A program made the position numbers and the translations under genes. Below the pieces are notes generated by a model, which saw only the letters and a program-made list of their open reading frames with translations, did not search any database and had not been told where the DNA came from. 46,777 nt of DNA from Welwitschia mirabilis (taxonomy: Eukaryota > Gnetophyta > Gnetopsida > Welwitschiales), in NCBI GenBank assembly GCA_051453625.1, contig JBOZIK010000001.1:52502571-52549347 (forward strand), in the 5' to 3' direction. Each line of letters begins with the position of its first letter. The first letter of the stretch is position 1. Of this stretch, positions 10,871 to 22,110 are shown piece by piece.

Positions 10871-12039
10871 TTCATCTTCATATCGCTAGTATAACATGTT
10901 TTGCATTATAATCAATATAAATTAAATGCATTCATAATCTTTGAAAAAAAAACTTTAGGTAAATGATGATATGACCTTGCAATAACATTCATTTTACTAG
11001 TTGAAAAACTACACAATTGATTTTGTTAGTTATTATAAATATGAAAACTTATTATCAAATATTTTATTTTATTTTCATTAATAAACATGTACTTCAAATG
11101 GTTATGCAACTCCTTAATTTCAAATTCACATTCATCAATTTCAAAAGAATAATTAGAATTACACTTTAAAAAGAACTATGCAAAATTTCCTAAATATTTG
11201 ATTCATTTATTGAGACATATTTAAATACATATCAATAATAAGAGATTTAAGAAAAGAATAAATCAAAATTTCATATTCAATATTTAAACATTCATGGCTT
11301 ATTAAAGTCAAATGTAAATAATCCTTTACAATAAGAATTATATTAGAAAAAACATGAACTTACATAAGTCTTGGTTCATTTGAAAGAAAAGTTTTATGAT
11401 CCATTTGAAGGTAAAGTTTTAAAGAAATTATAAAAAACATTTAATGAGATTCTCATGTTTTTCATACAAAATAATCATAGTCCCTATTTTGCACTAAATC
11501 TTTGCATTAATACTTGTAAGTTGTGCAAGGATGATAGGATAACTAGTTAAATTTTTGGATACATGTGTGAATATAAAGTTGGTAGTACACAAGGCTTTAC
11601 TAAGTAATAATGTTATCGATTACTCTAAATGATTTAATGATCAAGTGATTAGCTAAGGCTAATGATGTAAATGACAACCATTGATTTATGTTAGAAGGTT
11701 AAAAAAAGTCATGTTGAGAAGACATACATATAATCATGTTGGCACTAAATGTCAATGCAAAATGTTGGCAATTATTTTTTAAAAAAATGTGATAATTATC
11801 AATTTCATAAGAGTTCTAAATGGTATAAGCTAAACAGGACTAAAATTAAGTAATTAAAAAGCATTTGATGTATTTAAATGAGTTGGAATTTATTTATCAT
11901 GTAAATTCTCCAAATCTATTGTTCATAATTTGTTTTATTCTCTATTTGTTATCCACTTTACATGACATTTTGAGTTTAAGTTGTGACATGTCACATACTT
12001 TTACTCATGGCTACATTTCACTAACTTTTTAAAAATGGT

Positions 12040-12290
12040 GAGGAAAATTGTCACCTTGGAAAAGACATTAACCCTAGAGGTTTATTAGGCTATATGTCAT
12101 CCAATTTTGAAGATGTATCACCATATTTAAATCACTAGCTAAGGAATGGGTCATGGAAGTTGACTTTAAAGGAATAGGACTAAGAGATAAGAAGACACGA
12201 TGTGACATGATATTAATGCTAACTTCAAGATCACTTAGATCATTCTCAATAGGTACATCACCAATGGTGACAAAAATAACAAGAAAAAAA
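12040..12290 (-). pseudogene. Retroviral-type aspartic protease relic
   Basis: The minus strand reads VTIGDVPIENDLSDLEVSIN, and then IMSHRVFLSLSPIPLKSTSM. This fits the gypsy protease start, in which a TIG-D-x-x-I-x-K-A-L-x-D-L-G-A-S segment precedes N-L-M-P. The active-site DLGAS is read here as DLEVS (12218-12232), so the catalytic Asp remains but the Gly and Ala are changed. The enzyme would cut the gag-pol polyprotein. It lies between the gag C-terminus and RT, as expected. Confidence 0.65.
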
Positions 12291-12699
12291 GGATAATAAA
12301 TATTTTGGAGGTAATTTTATTTTGAATAAGATAAGAGTTGGAAGTGATAATTTCTAATTCTACTTTATCAACGTGCATTTCATTTTTTTAATTTCTCTTT
12401 TAGTGAAGATACCTATTAAATATTTTGCATTAGATGGGAATTATTTAATTACTTTCAAGAAAAGATAATTTTCATAAACTTCTTTAAAGATGTAATGAAT
12501 TTTATTAAATGCATTAGCATAAGAAGGTTTAAAGCAATGTGAAAAAGAAATATGAAAAATAAGTTTATTAAAATATTCCTTTTCTTATTATGCAGTTCAT
12601 CCTTTTGATATGGATTTCCAATATATTTATTTTTAGGTTTCTAATGCTTCTTAATTCTCATCAACATCACTAATTATTTTGGCATTAAAATTAGCCTAC

Positions 12700-13060
12700 A
12701 CAAGTAGCATCATATTTTCTTTATTCTTGTTTTGCTATTGAAACATGTAGTTTAAAGTATGCCATAATTGACCTACTTATGTTACAATGATTTTCATAGA
12801 TTTTTCTAGATTCATTAGCATTTGAACTAGGCAAGGCTAAAGGTTTTGACTTATGATCATGCTTCCAGTCTACATATTTGCATGTTCTGTTATAATATTT
12901 ATTGGCCACATTAGAATTAAATTTATGATATTGCTTAAAATTTGGATTATGTTAATTTTGATTATAATGAAACACATTAGCATTTGCTTGATAATTATTA
13001 AAAAATTGACGTAGTGGTTGATTAAATGATGATTGACTGTCATTAAAAACATTCAATTTT
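12700..13060 (-). pseudogene. Gypsy gag C-terminal region, Asn/Gln-rich
   Basis: The minus strand reads Asn-rich segments: FNDSQSSFNQPLRQFF, then YQANANVF, then HNPNFKQYH, in the same direction as the gag capsid relic to its right. Gypsy elements of the Athila/Tat type have such an N/Q-rich stretch with an NHPNF-like motif after the capsid domain. One stop lies between the pieces (near 12950). It then runs through KYYNRTCKYVDWKHDHKSK to a stop at 12721. A nucleic-acid-binding role is likely for the family; I see only one or two Cys, so no zinc knuckle is claimed. Confidence 0.5.
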
Positions 13061-13149
13061 GCATACTTTTATTATTAAATAATGTTTCAAGTTAATTTGA
13101 AATCTTGACAATTATTTAGATCATAACTTATCACAACTTACAAAATGTA

Positions 13150-13990
13150 GATGGAGGATTATAAATTAAAGATTTTCTATCTTGATCAAAAGTAAATAAA
13201 ACATTTTATTAACTTATTATTATTTTTTATTACTTTTAATAAGGTCATCAAACTTGTTTTAATTCTATTATGTTTGTGGTTCTTTTCCTGCTCTTTTGTA
13301 ACTCCAATAAGTTCTTCTAAATGTTCTAAAACTAGATTTCATATTAATTTATATGGTTGCATCTCCAATATTATGGTTTCAATTACGTTTCTAGTTTTAT
13401 GGTTGATTCCATCTAAATAGAATGTGTTAGCTTAAATTTTCAAATGCCATGATTAGGATTTTTAACTTGTAATCTTTTAAAGCAATTATGGACTAAGCAT
13501 GAAATTTAGATTATCCTTATTTAAAAATAAACATTAATTAAGTCATATAAGTATTTTAGACAAAAGAAGAAATTTCTCAATAAAAGGTCATTTGTAATTC
13601 TTTAATGTTAGAGATGTCCCCAATCTAAGTTAATAAAACCAAATTCATCTTACGTTTTATGTAAAAGAGAGAGAACAAGAAGTTTGAATTCATTAGTTTT
13701 AGTATGTGGGATGATGTGGCAAATCAGCCTACAATCTTGTAAAAACTCATAAGAATTTTCATGATCAAGGACATGAAATCTGGATAAGAGATTAATAGTT
13801 TTAATTTGATAAGTAACACTACCATTGTAAGAAAAAGTCATTTTTATGGTATGGAAATCCTAGAAATTAGCTAAAGTTTTCCCAAAAGATAAAGAAGTGA
13901 AATGGAAAAAAACATCATTTTTATTATGATTAAGACTAGCATTATTGGTATTCACATTATGAAACATGGTTCAAAAGGATATAGAAATAG
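13150..13990 (-). pseudogene. Ty3/gypsy gag capsid relic
   Basis: The clearest part is at 13650-13841, open for 63 residues on the minus strand. It contains SRFHVLDHENSYEFLQDC followed by LICHIIPH and TNEFKLLVLSL. This is the typical start of the gypsy retrotrans_gag domain: an F-x-G/V-L-D-x-E-N-P-type segment, an E-F-L helix, and the F-P-F-S-L-type segment that follows it. A less clear reading continues to about 13150, with pieces such as HLEELIGVTKEQEK that fit the C-terminal helices. Frame changes and many stops (for example several in 13400-13640) destroy the gene. An upstream in-frame segment starting MFHNVNTNNASLNHN at about 13965 may be near the original start. Confidence 0.75.
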
Positions 13991-14000
13991 ATAATTAACA

Positions 14001-14491
14001 AAAAAACTTTAGTGAAGTATTGTAATTTTCTTTAAGAGGAGAAGTAACTTCTAGATTCCAAGTAGAAGACAAAGGTTAAAAAGTTGAAGGGATTGATACG
14101 TAAGACTTGTTAAGAGAAGATGGAGAAGATCATGTAGATGTTTTAATTATTCCTTAACATTTACCAATGCTTAACCCAATCAATTAAATGCTTGAAAAAC
14201 TTAAATACACATAAATGTATAGAAACAAATAAAAGAGTGAAGTTGGAACATGTACAATTAAGAAGCTTGTAGAAGATTTAAGTGAGTTCTAATTTACTTT
14301 TATTGGATTGATAATTCTTTAAATTAATGTTAAAAGCCTAATAGTTCATATTGGTAATTAATAGATAGTAATTTATAATTTAGTTCCTTCGTAATGGAAT
14401 GAAAAACTTATCTAGAATATATTTTTAGTTATATTTTTTAACATGAAGAGACCACACACAAACACTCTAAAAATCATGTACTAGACATATT
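14001..14491. other. Stretch without recognisable gene
   Basis: AT-rich, upstream of the minus-strand gag relic; it could be its leader. No primer site was found. Confidence 0.5.
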
Positions 14492-14944
14492 NNNNNNNNN
14501 NNNNNNNNNNNNNNNNNNNNNNNNNNNNNNNNNNNNNNNNNNNNNNNNNNNNNNNNNNNNNNNNNNNNNNNNNNNNNNNNNNNNNNNNNNNNNNNNNNNN
14601 NNNNNNNNNNNNNNNNNNNNNNNNNNNNNNNNNNNNNNNNNNNNNNNNNNNNNNNNNNNNNNNNNNNNNNNNNNNNNNNNNNNNNNNNNNNNNNNNNNNN
14701 NNNNNNNNNNNNNNNNNNNNNNNNNNNNNNNNNNNNNNNNNNNNNNNNNNNNNNNNNNNNNNNNNNNNNNNNNNNNNNNNNNNNNNNNNNNNNNNNNNNN
14801 NNNNNNNNNNNNNNNNNNNNNNNNNNNNNNNNNNNNNNNNNNNNNNNNNNNNNNNNNNNNNNNNNNNNNNNNNNNNNNNNNNNNNNNNNNNNNNNNNNNN
14901 NNNNNNNNNNNNNNNNNNNNNNNNNNNNNNNNNNNNNNNNNNNN
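14492..14944. other. Assembly gap, 453 N
   Basis: Unsequenced. Open frames spanning it have no meaning. Confidence 0.98.
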
Positions 14945-15243
14945 GAGACATTCTTATCAAAATAAATTAATAAAAATCTTTTAAACAATTATAAATAATA
15001 ATTACTACACAAGTATGAAATTAATAGAGTGAAGTATTTAACATAAATCAGACCTATTTTATCAATACTATCACTTTAATATAATAATACAAAACCTCTA
15101 CTATTACAATGTTAAAATTCATTGTGATAAAAAAGATTAAAGAAAAAAGATAAAAAGAATCTAATGTATTAAAAAGAACATAAGCACAAGTGCATTTTGT
15201 TAAATTGCATTAAAAACATCATTAACAGATAAAGAGAATCACA

Positions 15244-15428
15244 TGTTGACTAATGTGTTTATATTAAGGCTTGTGCACATCATGGTCCTATGCCTAGAGA
15301 TATGTGAAAACCCTAATAGTATATTTACCTTCATAAATTAACCTCTTTATAAAATAAAAAAGGAGGAGAAATAAAATTTTGAGTTTAAGAAATCTTACAC
15401 TCATTGTTAACTCTCTTGTTTCTCAACA
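15244..15428 (+). repeat. 5' LTR (or its end) of a Ty1/copia element
   Basis: The stretch starts TGTTGACTAATG and ends CTCAACA two bases before a near-perfect primer site. It contains a TATA box 83 bases before that site. A start at 15244 gives a short LTR of 185 bp; the start is a guess based on the TG, since no matching 3' LTR was found beyond 22110. The 3' boundary is well supported. Confidence 0.55.
15348..15356 (+). promoter_or_regulatory. LTR TATA box
   Basis: TATAAAATA lies within the LTR, 75 to 83 bases upstream of the primer site. It is the likely promoter element of the copia transcript. Confidence 0.55.
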
Positions 15429-15430
15429 AA

Positions 15431-15442
15431 TGGTATCAGAGT
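15431..15442 (+). other. Primer binding site, iMet-tRNA type
   Basis: TGGTATCAGAGT matches 11 of 12 bases of the usual plant copia primer site, complementary to the 3' end of initiator Met-tRNA. It sits two bases after the LTR end. The one difference is C to T. Confidence 0.88.
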
Positions 15443-15599
15443 CATGTTTTAATCATTGGCTATGTTTCCTCTTAAAAACAACTATTTTTTTAAATGTTTT
15501 TTTTAAACGTTATTACTTTCTTTCAAAGGTTCTTCCCCAACAGTTACATTTCTAACAGTTATTATTATTTTCCAAAATGTTTTTTGTAAAATGTTTTTT

Positions 15600-16720
15600 A
15601 TTCTTTGGGGTGCCTACATGGTTGATTGGGTTTTGAGAGTAAACCGGCCTCATTGCTACTCTGTGTGCTTCCTTTATCTGATACAAAACCTGCTTTCACT
15701 TCTGGCTACCTTCCCAAACCACTCCATGTTTGCTCCTTGAGTCTGCTGTGCCTTGAGCCCTACCTCCATGGTCCACTCGTGCTTGCAACTTCTGGAGGTT
15801 TCATCTGATCTGCCGTGCATCCTCCATAGCTGCCTGCAACTTTGCTTGCCTCTTTGTGTGTTGACTGTGCATCTACTTGATCTGCCGCACATCCTTTGCA
15901 GCTGCCTGCAACTTTGCCTGCGCCTACATGTTGATGATGATCTGACTTATCACCCTATCACCTATGCACTTGCTTCGCCATATGCCTGCCTCCGCCTACA
16001 CAAACCCACTGTTTTACTATCTACGCCTACTGTCTGTGTCCAGAACAGCCTTGCTGTTTATCGTTCTGAGATCCTGCGAGTCACCTGTCTTCATGCTCAT
16101 CAGCTGCCTTACACTCGTCAACACTACTGTGCTCCCTGTTCTGCATGATCCGCATCGTCCGCCTGCGCTTTCCTATGCATTGCCCATAGTTGATCACACA
16201 TGCCTGCTTGCGCCTAAGCCCGTAATTGCCTGAAGCACCATCGTGATCCACCGCGCTTGGCCTGTCACGTCCTCCGCAGCCGGCTAAAGCATCGGTGTGA
16301 TATGTGATACACCATCGATCTCTTACTGAACTATCGCCAGCCCCGTGACTGTGGCCTCTCTAGCACCGTTCTTACATGCTCCTTCTTTGCCTATTGTCTG
16401 CATCACACCTTGTCGATGCGCTATTTTGCACCTGCCACCTGCAGATGGTAATTTAACTGGTTTGATTGCCCACACTTTTGACCTGTGCTCTTGCTCCAAC
16501 ATCTCTTCTTCTACCACTTTTCCCCGAGCTGTTGCTCAAATCCTACATGCAAAGCTTGCTTCAATAACCACCCGCATCTACTCCTTGTCTACCCTCATGA
16601 ACAACTCCATCAACTGCATCATCAACACCTGCGGTCTTCTTTCTCTTCTGCATCGTTCTGCATCCGCCACTTACCTGCATGTGCTTCCATAGTCTACTTC
16701 TTTAGCTGTGGTTATATTGT
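15600..16720. other. GC-rich, CpG-bearing island inside the copia leader
   Basis: Composition changes sharply at about 15600 and returns to AT-rich at about 16720. The island is rich in CTGCCTGC- and GCCTAC-like words and keeps many CpG sites, for example at 16150-16340. It contains a degenerate tandem unit of period 72 (15807-15878 and from 15879), each with GATCTGCCG and GCTGCCTGCAACTTTGC. Open frames of 60 to 131 residues exist on both strands here, but all are Cys/Leu/Pro- or Arg/Ser-rich readings of the repetitive words, with no family match. It might be a leader spacer, an acquired host fragment, or a nested repeat. Confidence 0.75.
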
Positions 16721-16770
16721 TAAAGTGTTTTTAGTGATTTTTATGCATGTTTTAATTACCAACATCATCT

Positions 16771-16824
16771 TGGTGTAATGGTGAAGGAGTTTATTTGTAA
16801 AGGTGGAGGTTGTGGATTTGATTA
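16771..16824 (+). ncRNA. tRNA-like / SINE-head candidate with A and B boxes
   Basis: TGGTGTAATGG (16771-16781) matches the RNA polymerase III A-box pattern TRGYNNARNNG at every position. GATTTGATTAC (about 16814-16824) resembles the B box GGTTCGATTCC with three changes. The 30-odd bases between them suit a tRNA-derived promoter. I cannot fold a full cloverleaf, so this is probably a decayed SINE head or tRNA pseudogene. Confidence 0.35.
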
Positions 16825-18332
16825 CGCCTAATGTCAAAACTAAATTTTTAAATCTTTGCCTGCCTGCTTCTATGTTACGTGCACATGCAGTTTTGTTAGG
16901 CCATTTCACGTAGATAGACAATTTCTTTTGTCTTTTAGCTGCTTTAAATTTTCTTGAGCTTTTTGTACATTTTTCACATGTGTAAACCTTAAACTTAGTT
17001 TTTTTAAGTATTTTTTTTTGTAATGTTTAAATGGTTTTGTGCATTTTCATGATCATTATAAGTCCTTAACCTTGTTTTTTCTCTCATTTTCTTATCGATT
17101 CAAGATTGGGATGTGGAGCAAAATCCACTTGACTTAATTTTCTTTCACTTAGATTTTCTTTAATGATCTAGATAGGTTATGCTAAGTTTGGGATGTTGAA
17201 TAAGATCCACTTAGCTTAACTATACCAAGTCAAATCCTATCTCCATGTGTATGATTTTTTTAGTGTTTTTTTCCTTTAGTTTTCTCATGTTTAAATTTAT
17301 TTTTTTATGTTTAAGGTTGAAAATTGGAAATTACCTCTCGCCCCTAAGCACATCCCCTTTTCCACTAGTAATAAGACTTTATTGGTGGTGGGTTCGGGGA
17401 GCCTTACGTAGATAGAGATTTGTGTTAAGCTATACTATCCTTTGAACTTGTTGTTTAGTCTTCAGCTACCTTAGCTATGAAGTTTAAGCTGTATAGAGAG
17501 CCATGTCTCTTTTAAGCCAAAACATCTTAAGTGCCTCAAGGTACAATTTCCCGTGTATGCCTTAGTAATTGAGTGTATATTGGGTGAAGGCTTGTGAAGG
17601 CTAAATACATAGTTGTAGGGTTTACTTGGATTTCATCACTAAGTCAATAAGAAGTTATAACTGTAATCAATTATAAAAGTTACTAAATCTAAGGTATAAC
17701 TAGGTCACTGACATTGCATGGTACGTTCCCTTAAGTGGGGTATATAATTGAGGTAACTGAAACTAACCAAGGACTTAGACACCCCATAGAGGTAATTCAC
17801 ATTTTTTTCTTTTACTCCCTTAGGCCATAAGGATACCACCCTTGAAAAGGACATGATTACTACTTGAATTCATGAGTAGACTTTAAAATTAAAAAATCTA
17901 CATTTTCATTACCTAATAATCAAATTAGGCCCTTTGTGTTAAAATTTACCTCGTTCACATTAAAAACCTTTTAACAAGATAGCTTTATTTATTCTCATGT
18001 GCATAGGTTTTTTGTTATTTGAAGGGGATAGTTTATCTTGGTTCTTACACATTATGGTTTAGATAGATCACCCAGATTTTTGGAATTAATTCCCTTTTAT
18101 TATGACTATACCTTCCCATCATGACTTCTTTTTCGTTGTTTTCATTGCATTGTGACTTGGATAGATTACTTAAACATGTCGATAAGAGTAAGATTATTTT
18201 GTTATGACTATACCATTGTTATCAATTTTTCTTCAGATTACTTTTTAGTAGTGAGTGTGAGCAAGATCCCTCTAGAATTTGGCTTTACCTTGTGACTTGT
18301 TAAACATTCTCTCTCTCTTGTCCACATTCATC
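16825..18332. other. Copia leader, AT-rich, non-coding
   Basis: No domain is seen between the island and the gag start. Two 28-bp related segments (17108-17135 and 17190-17217), both starting GGGATGT and containing ATCCACTT, lie 82 bases apart. A leader of nearly 3 kb between primer site and gag is long for a copia element. Confidence 0.55.
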
Positions 18333-19230
18333 ATGGCTACCACATCAAAAGGAAAACTTTAGATTTTATTAAATAGCTTTACATTCATATTGACTACCAA
18401 AATAAAAACCAACTTTAGGATGATTTTACATGATGATCATAGTTAAGAAGATTGGATTGAAGTCTATAATGTGCTTCTATGAATTTGATCGAGATTTTTT
18501 CAAAACAATGCAAGTTCCTCTTTAGAATTTAAATGAAGAAGATGCATGACAAATCACTAATCACAAGCTCATAGAGATAATATAAAAAACAATGGCCAAT
18601 TTGCATAAAAAGTTGGTTGATAGAAGTAAGTTTAGTTATACCAATTATTATACTTTGCAAGATACATTTTATCTGAAGAATAATCTGGAACTGATTAACC
18701 TTATCATGAGCATGAATAACCTTCATCATAAAAGGGCCAAAATATGTCAGGTCATAGCTCAAATGATGGATATATAGGTAAGGTTACTGAGAAATACCCA
18801 ATGAATAAAGTATGCATTGATTATGTTAACTGGATTCATTGCTACTTAGAGCATTCATCTCTTCATAGCTACATTCTATCTATTCATGGAAGTAATCAAC
18901 TACTTAATATAAGCTTTGAGATATTCAATAATGATCTTATTGCTGTAGAAGCATAATTTAATTTCATAGGCTTCTTGTCCTCTGATGTAGTATTCAAAGT
19001 TTCTCCTCCTTGTGGACTTCCTTTTTAACATAATTAGTCTTCTAGAAACTTTTATTCACCAAATGCATTGAAACATGAAAAAGATAAGACTTTGTAGAAA
19101 TATCAAACTAAGAAGTTTACTCAGACTCAACCAAATAAGAAGCAAGTTCAACATATGGTTAATCTAAAGAAAAACAAGTATCAGGAATCATAATGTAAAA
19201 GACAAGGTTACATCACAAACTTCTGTCAGA
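18333..19230 (+). pseudogene. Ty1/copia gag relic
   Basis: ATG at 18333 starts MATTSKGKL, a plausible copia gag start, after which stops appear at once. Later readable parts are fragmentary: a segment at about 18590-18780 with MANLHKKLVDRSKFSYTNYY; then a short open segment (18744-18956) with YPMNKVCIDYVNW. Near 19197-19232 the reading CKRQGYITNFCQ fits the second half of a CCHC zinc knuckle, with Tyr for the metal-binding His (CAC to TAC) and the first Cys not seen. Gag would package the element RNA. The gene is broken throughout and I rely on its position before the protease for the call. Confidence 0.6.
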
Positions 19231-19359
19231 TACCTTAGAATAATATTAAATCTATACCCAAGGCTAATGTAATTACTAAAGAATATGAATCCTTTGATGA
19301 TGAAAGTTTTAAATCAAATGCAATTTTTAACAACTCTAACTTTATGGGTATGAGAGCAT

Positions 19360-19600
19360 ACATATCTCATGATGAGACATGAATTCTTGACATAGGTGTT
19401 ACTTGTTACATGACTTATCAATGTGATTATTTTGATGACTTCATTGAAATGCTTAATCAAGTTTATTTGGCATATCAAACTCTAGTTTCAGTGGAAGGCT
19501 ATGGTTCAATTACTTTTAACCTAACATCACTCTCTTCATAGACTCTTTCTAATGTTCTATATGTGCCTTTTTGAAGGTTACATCTTCTATTGCTTTCCAC
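19360..19600 (+). pseudogene. Copia aspartic protease relic
   Basis: The reading ILDIGVTCYMT at 19383-19415 fits the copia protease active site (W-x-x-D-S-G-A-T-x-H-M): the catalytic Asp is kept, Ser-Gly-Ala has become Ile-Gly-Val, and the His is Tyr. The preceding Trp is a TGA stop (TGG to TGA). Further on, SLSS-stop-TLSNVLYVP (about 19530-19570) fits the end of the protease and the start of the pre-integrase region. Confidence 0.8.
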
Positions 19601-19769
19601 TCTAGTGCAAGAAGATCATTCAATCTATATAATAAGGTACTTAATGGACATTTGTATTAGAATCAAAAACTAGTTATAAAAGGATACATGGATGAAAAGA
19701 TTATTTGTCTTCAAGTTTGTGTCAAAATGAAATACATTACTTACATAGTTTCCTAAGATGAGATCTCTT

Positions 19770-20560
19770 CCTTGCTACTATGGCATGCTTGACTAGGACA
19801 TCGCACTGCTCACATGATGAATGTAATGCATGAGAATGATCATCGGCTTTTTCTATCCATTCCATGAGATTTTCCTCAATGTGAAGTATGTAACATGGGT
19901 AAACCAACTAGGTAATGATTTATACCAAGTAAGTAGAATGCCAATCAAAAGCTTCTACTTATTCATAGTGATCTTTGTGAACCTATGCCAGTTTTCACTC
20001 TCCATGAGTTTTATTATTTTATCTTCTTTATTAATGACCAGTAACTTGGATGTATTTCATTAAGTACAAATCTTAGACTTTAAACATTTTCAAGAAGTTT
20101 TAAACCAAAGTGAAAAAGTAAGCCTATTATTAGATTAAGTGTTTCCACTTAGATAATAATGGTGATTATACATATACTAAGTTTAAGGATTTTCTCACTT
20201 CCAAAGAAATTCATCATTTAAAGATCTAATCTGAGACACCTTAATAAAATGGCATTGATAAATGATTTAATTACACAATCATGGATATGATACATTTAAT
20301 GATGTATTTTAATGGTTGTAAGGCCTATCTTTAGGATGAAGAAATGAATACAACTGTACATGTTAATAATTACATTAGTCAAGATATTGAAAAAGGAGTA
20401 TTTCTAATTGAGAAATGGTATGAGTACAAGTCAAAGATGCACCATTTTCATGTTTTTTGTTGTAAGTGCTATGTCCATATTTCATGCGAACATTATGATA
20501 AATTTAAAGCACATGATCATATCAACATCTTTGTAGGATATCCAACTAATTAGAAGGGTT
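19770..20560 (+). pseudogene. Copia integrase relic (GAG-pre-integrase and rve core)
   Basis: LLLWHA-stop-LGHRT near 19780-19810 fits the W-H-x-R-L-G-H motif; PQCEVCNMGKPTR (about 19875-19910) supplies the Cys pair of the HHCC zinc finger. The core starts LIHSDLCEPMPV with the first catalytic Asp intact (19970-19972). Next come YYFIFFIND and, after a small deletion, TWMYFIKYKS. DNNGDYTYTKFKDFLTSKE (from 20152) holds the second Asp; the segment where the catalytic Glu should be reads NGIDK, with Lys. At 20344-20553 a C-terminal part is open for 69 residues, with CKCYVHIS and IFVGYPTN, the usual end of the copia integrase. Integrase joins the DNA copy to host DNA. Confidence 0.9.
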
Positions 20561-21009
20561 ATTGAGTTTATCTTTGAGAGTGTCATAAGATTATTATTTC
20601 TTGTGATGTCATCTTTTTAGAGACTTCAAACAATGATTTTGAGCTTGATCTTTCGAAGCTTCATCCTTCCTCTAACAAAGTAACCATCTTGGATGCTCAA
20701 TATCCTATGATTAAGGAAGGATATATAGCCATTAGTCCTACTCTAGTTCCTTCTATTGGTATAGATTCTTTACAATCTATAGGAATTCAATAATTCAGTG
20801 ATCTAAGCATACTTAATCATGGTTCTAGTAGCAATTCAATAGGTTCTTTGACCATATAAGCTAAGACTACCTAGAGATGAAATCAAAGTATTTGGTTACA
20901 ATTTACTTTCCAAGATGTTCATAATGATGAAAAGGGTAAAATTTACACTAGAAATGACTCACATATATCTCCTGATGATGATGATGGTAATGAGCTCCAC
21001 CTAGCTTTT

Positions 21010-21800
21010 GATGGTGAAACAACATCATTTAGAACTATTATTCAACATGATCATTGGATAAAATCCATGTAAGAAGAATATGATAGCTTTATTTAAAATG
21101 GTACTTGGGATTTGTAGAGCTTCTGTTAAGATGCATTGCATTACTTAATAAATAGGTTTTCCACAATAAATATAATGTAGATAACACCCTTGAGAGACAT
21201 AAATCTTGGCTTGTTGCTATAGGCCTATATAGAAGAAAGGACTTGACTATAATGAATTCTTTGCTCTAATAGCAAAATGGGATACCATTAGGATAGTGAT
21301 TGCCTTGGTATCATAAAAAGGATAAAAGCTTCATCAATAGGATATAAAGACTGCCTTTCTCTATAGAGATTTAAAAGAAGAAATCTACATGATGCAACTA
21401 AAGGGATTTTAAGAAAAAGGTAAAGAACATAAGGTGTGTAGATTAATCAAGCCTTTATATGGGCTAAAATAAGCACCAAGAGCTTGGTATACCAAGCTTG
21501 CAAATTATTTAAGTTTTATTGAATTCAGATTATGTGATTATCAATATGTGGATGCCACATTGTTCATCACGTCTAATGGATAAAAATCTGCATACATAGT
21601 GGTATATGTAGATGACATACTAATAACCAGAAGTAATGAAGAAGATGTGAAATGAACAAAAATTGCATTAAGTAAGGAATTTAAGATTTATAATTCAGAT
21701 TAATCAGATTCTACTTAGATCTAGAAAGTATTTAGAAAAAAGATGAAACCTTCTTGATGCAAAAGAAGTACTAATCTAGACATTTAGACTAGAAGACATA
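21010..21800 (+). pseudogene. Copia reverse transcriptase relic (RVT_2)
   Basis: NGTWDL near 21100 fits the RVT_2 start. DNTLERHKSWLVAIG (about 21180-21225) follows, then DYNEFFALIAKWDTIRIVIAL and IKTAFLYRDLKEEIYMMQL. PLYGLK, a stop in place of Gln, and APRAWYTKLANYL (about 21460-21510) follow. The catalytic YVDDILI is intact at 21605-21625. Stops are mostly TAA/TAG where Gln is expected or TGA/TAG where Trp is expected. The family's enzyme makes DNA from element RNA; here it cannot be made. Confidence 0.93.
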
Positions 21801-21839
21801 AAAGAAGCTAAACATCTTTGAAGAAAAATTATAAGATAT

Positions 21840-22110
21840 TTGCTAACGAAGACTTAGAACCTATGAATGAAATAGAATCCAGAAGTATAGTAGGAAGTCT
21901 AATTTATGTATGCAACACTAGACTAGACATATCATATGTTATTGGTGTGTTGTCAAGATATCTTTATGCACCTTAGATCACTCATGTAAATGCTCTAAAG
22001 AGAGTACTGAAATACTTAAAGAAGATAAAAGAGTCAGGTCTTACTTATTGACAAGTTCTAGAATTAAGATTACTTATGCAGATTTATTTAGGAAATCTAA
22101 ATAAAAATGT
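21840..22110 (+). pseudogene. Copia RNase H relic, truncated
   Basis: VGSLIYVCNTRLDISYVIG and VLSRYLYAP (about 21887-21975), then HVNALKRVLKYLKKIKESG, match the connection and start of copia RNase H. A YADL segment at about 22077 may be the first part of the D-A-D-W motif. The reading ends there, so the catalytic core and the 3' end of the element are missing. Confidence 0.85.

Larger units (their letters stand above)
10480..14000 (-). mobile_element. Decayed Ty3/gypsy element, gag-protease-RT portion
   Basis: Minus-strand coding relics appear in the order expected of a gypsy element: capsid gag (13150-13990), gag C-terminus (12700-13060), aspartic protease (12040-12290), then the first half of reverse transcriptase (10480-10870). 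RNase H and integrase are not seen further left, and no LTR was defined at either end. The gap at 14492-14944 may cover the 5' side. The gag and protease readings resemble the Athila/Tat group, but the clade is an inference. Confidence 0.78.
18333..22110 (+). mobile_element. Ty1/copia gag-pol relic
   Basis: Gag, protease, integrase, RT and RNase H relics occur in copia order (integrase before RT) on the plus strand. The reading crosses several frames and contains many stops. The body ends inside RNase H; no 3' LTR was found. It shares its orientation with the LTR end and primer site at 15244-15442. Confidence 0.9.

Noticed and set aside
15626-16778. Cluster of open frames on both strands in the GC island
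   Set aside because: They exist because stop codons are rare in GC-rich repeats. Readings are low-complexity and overlap in several frames, so no gene is claimed.
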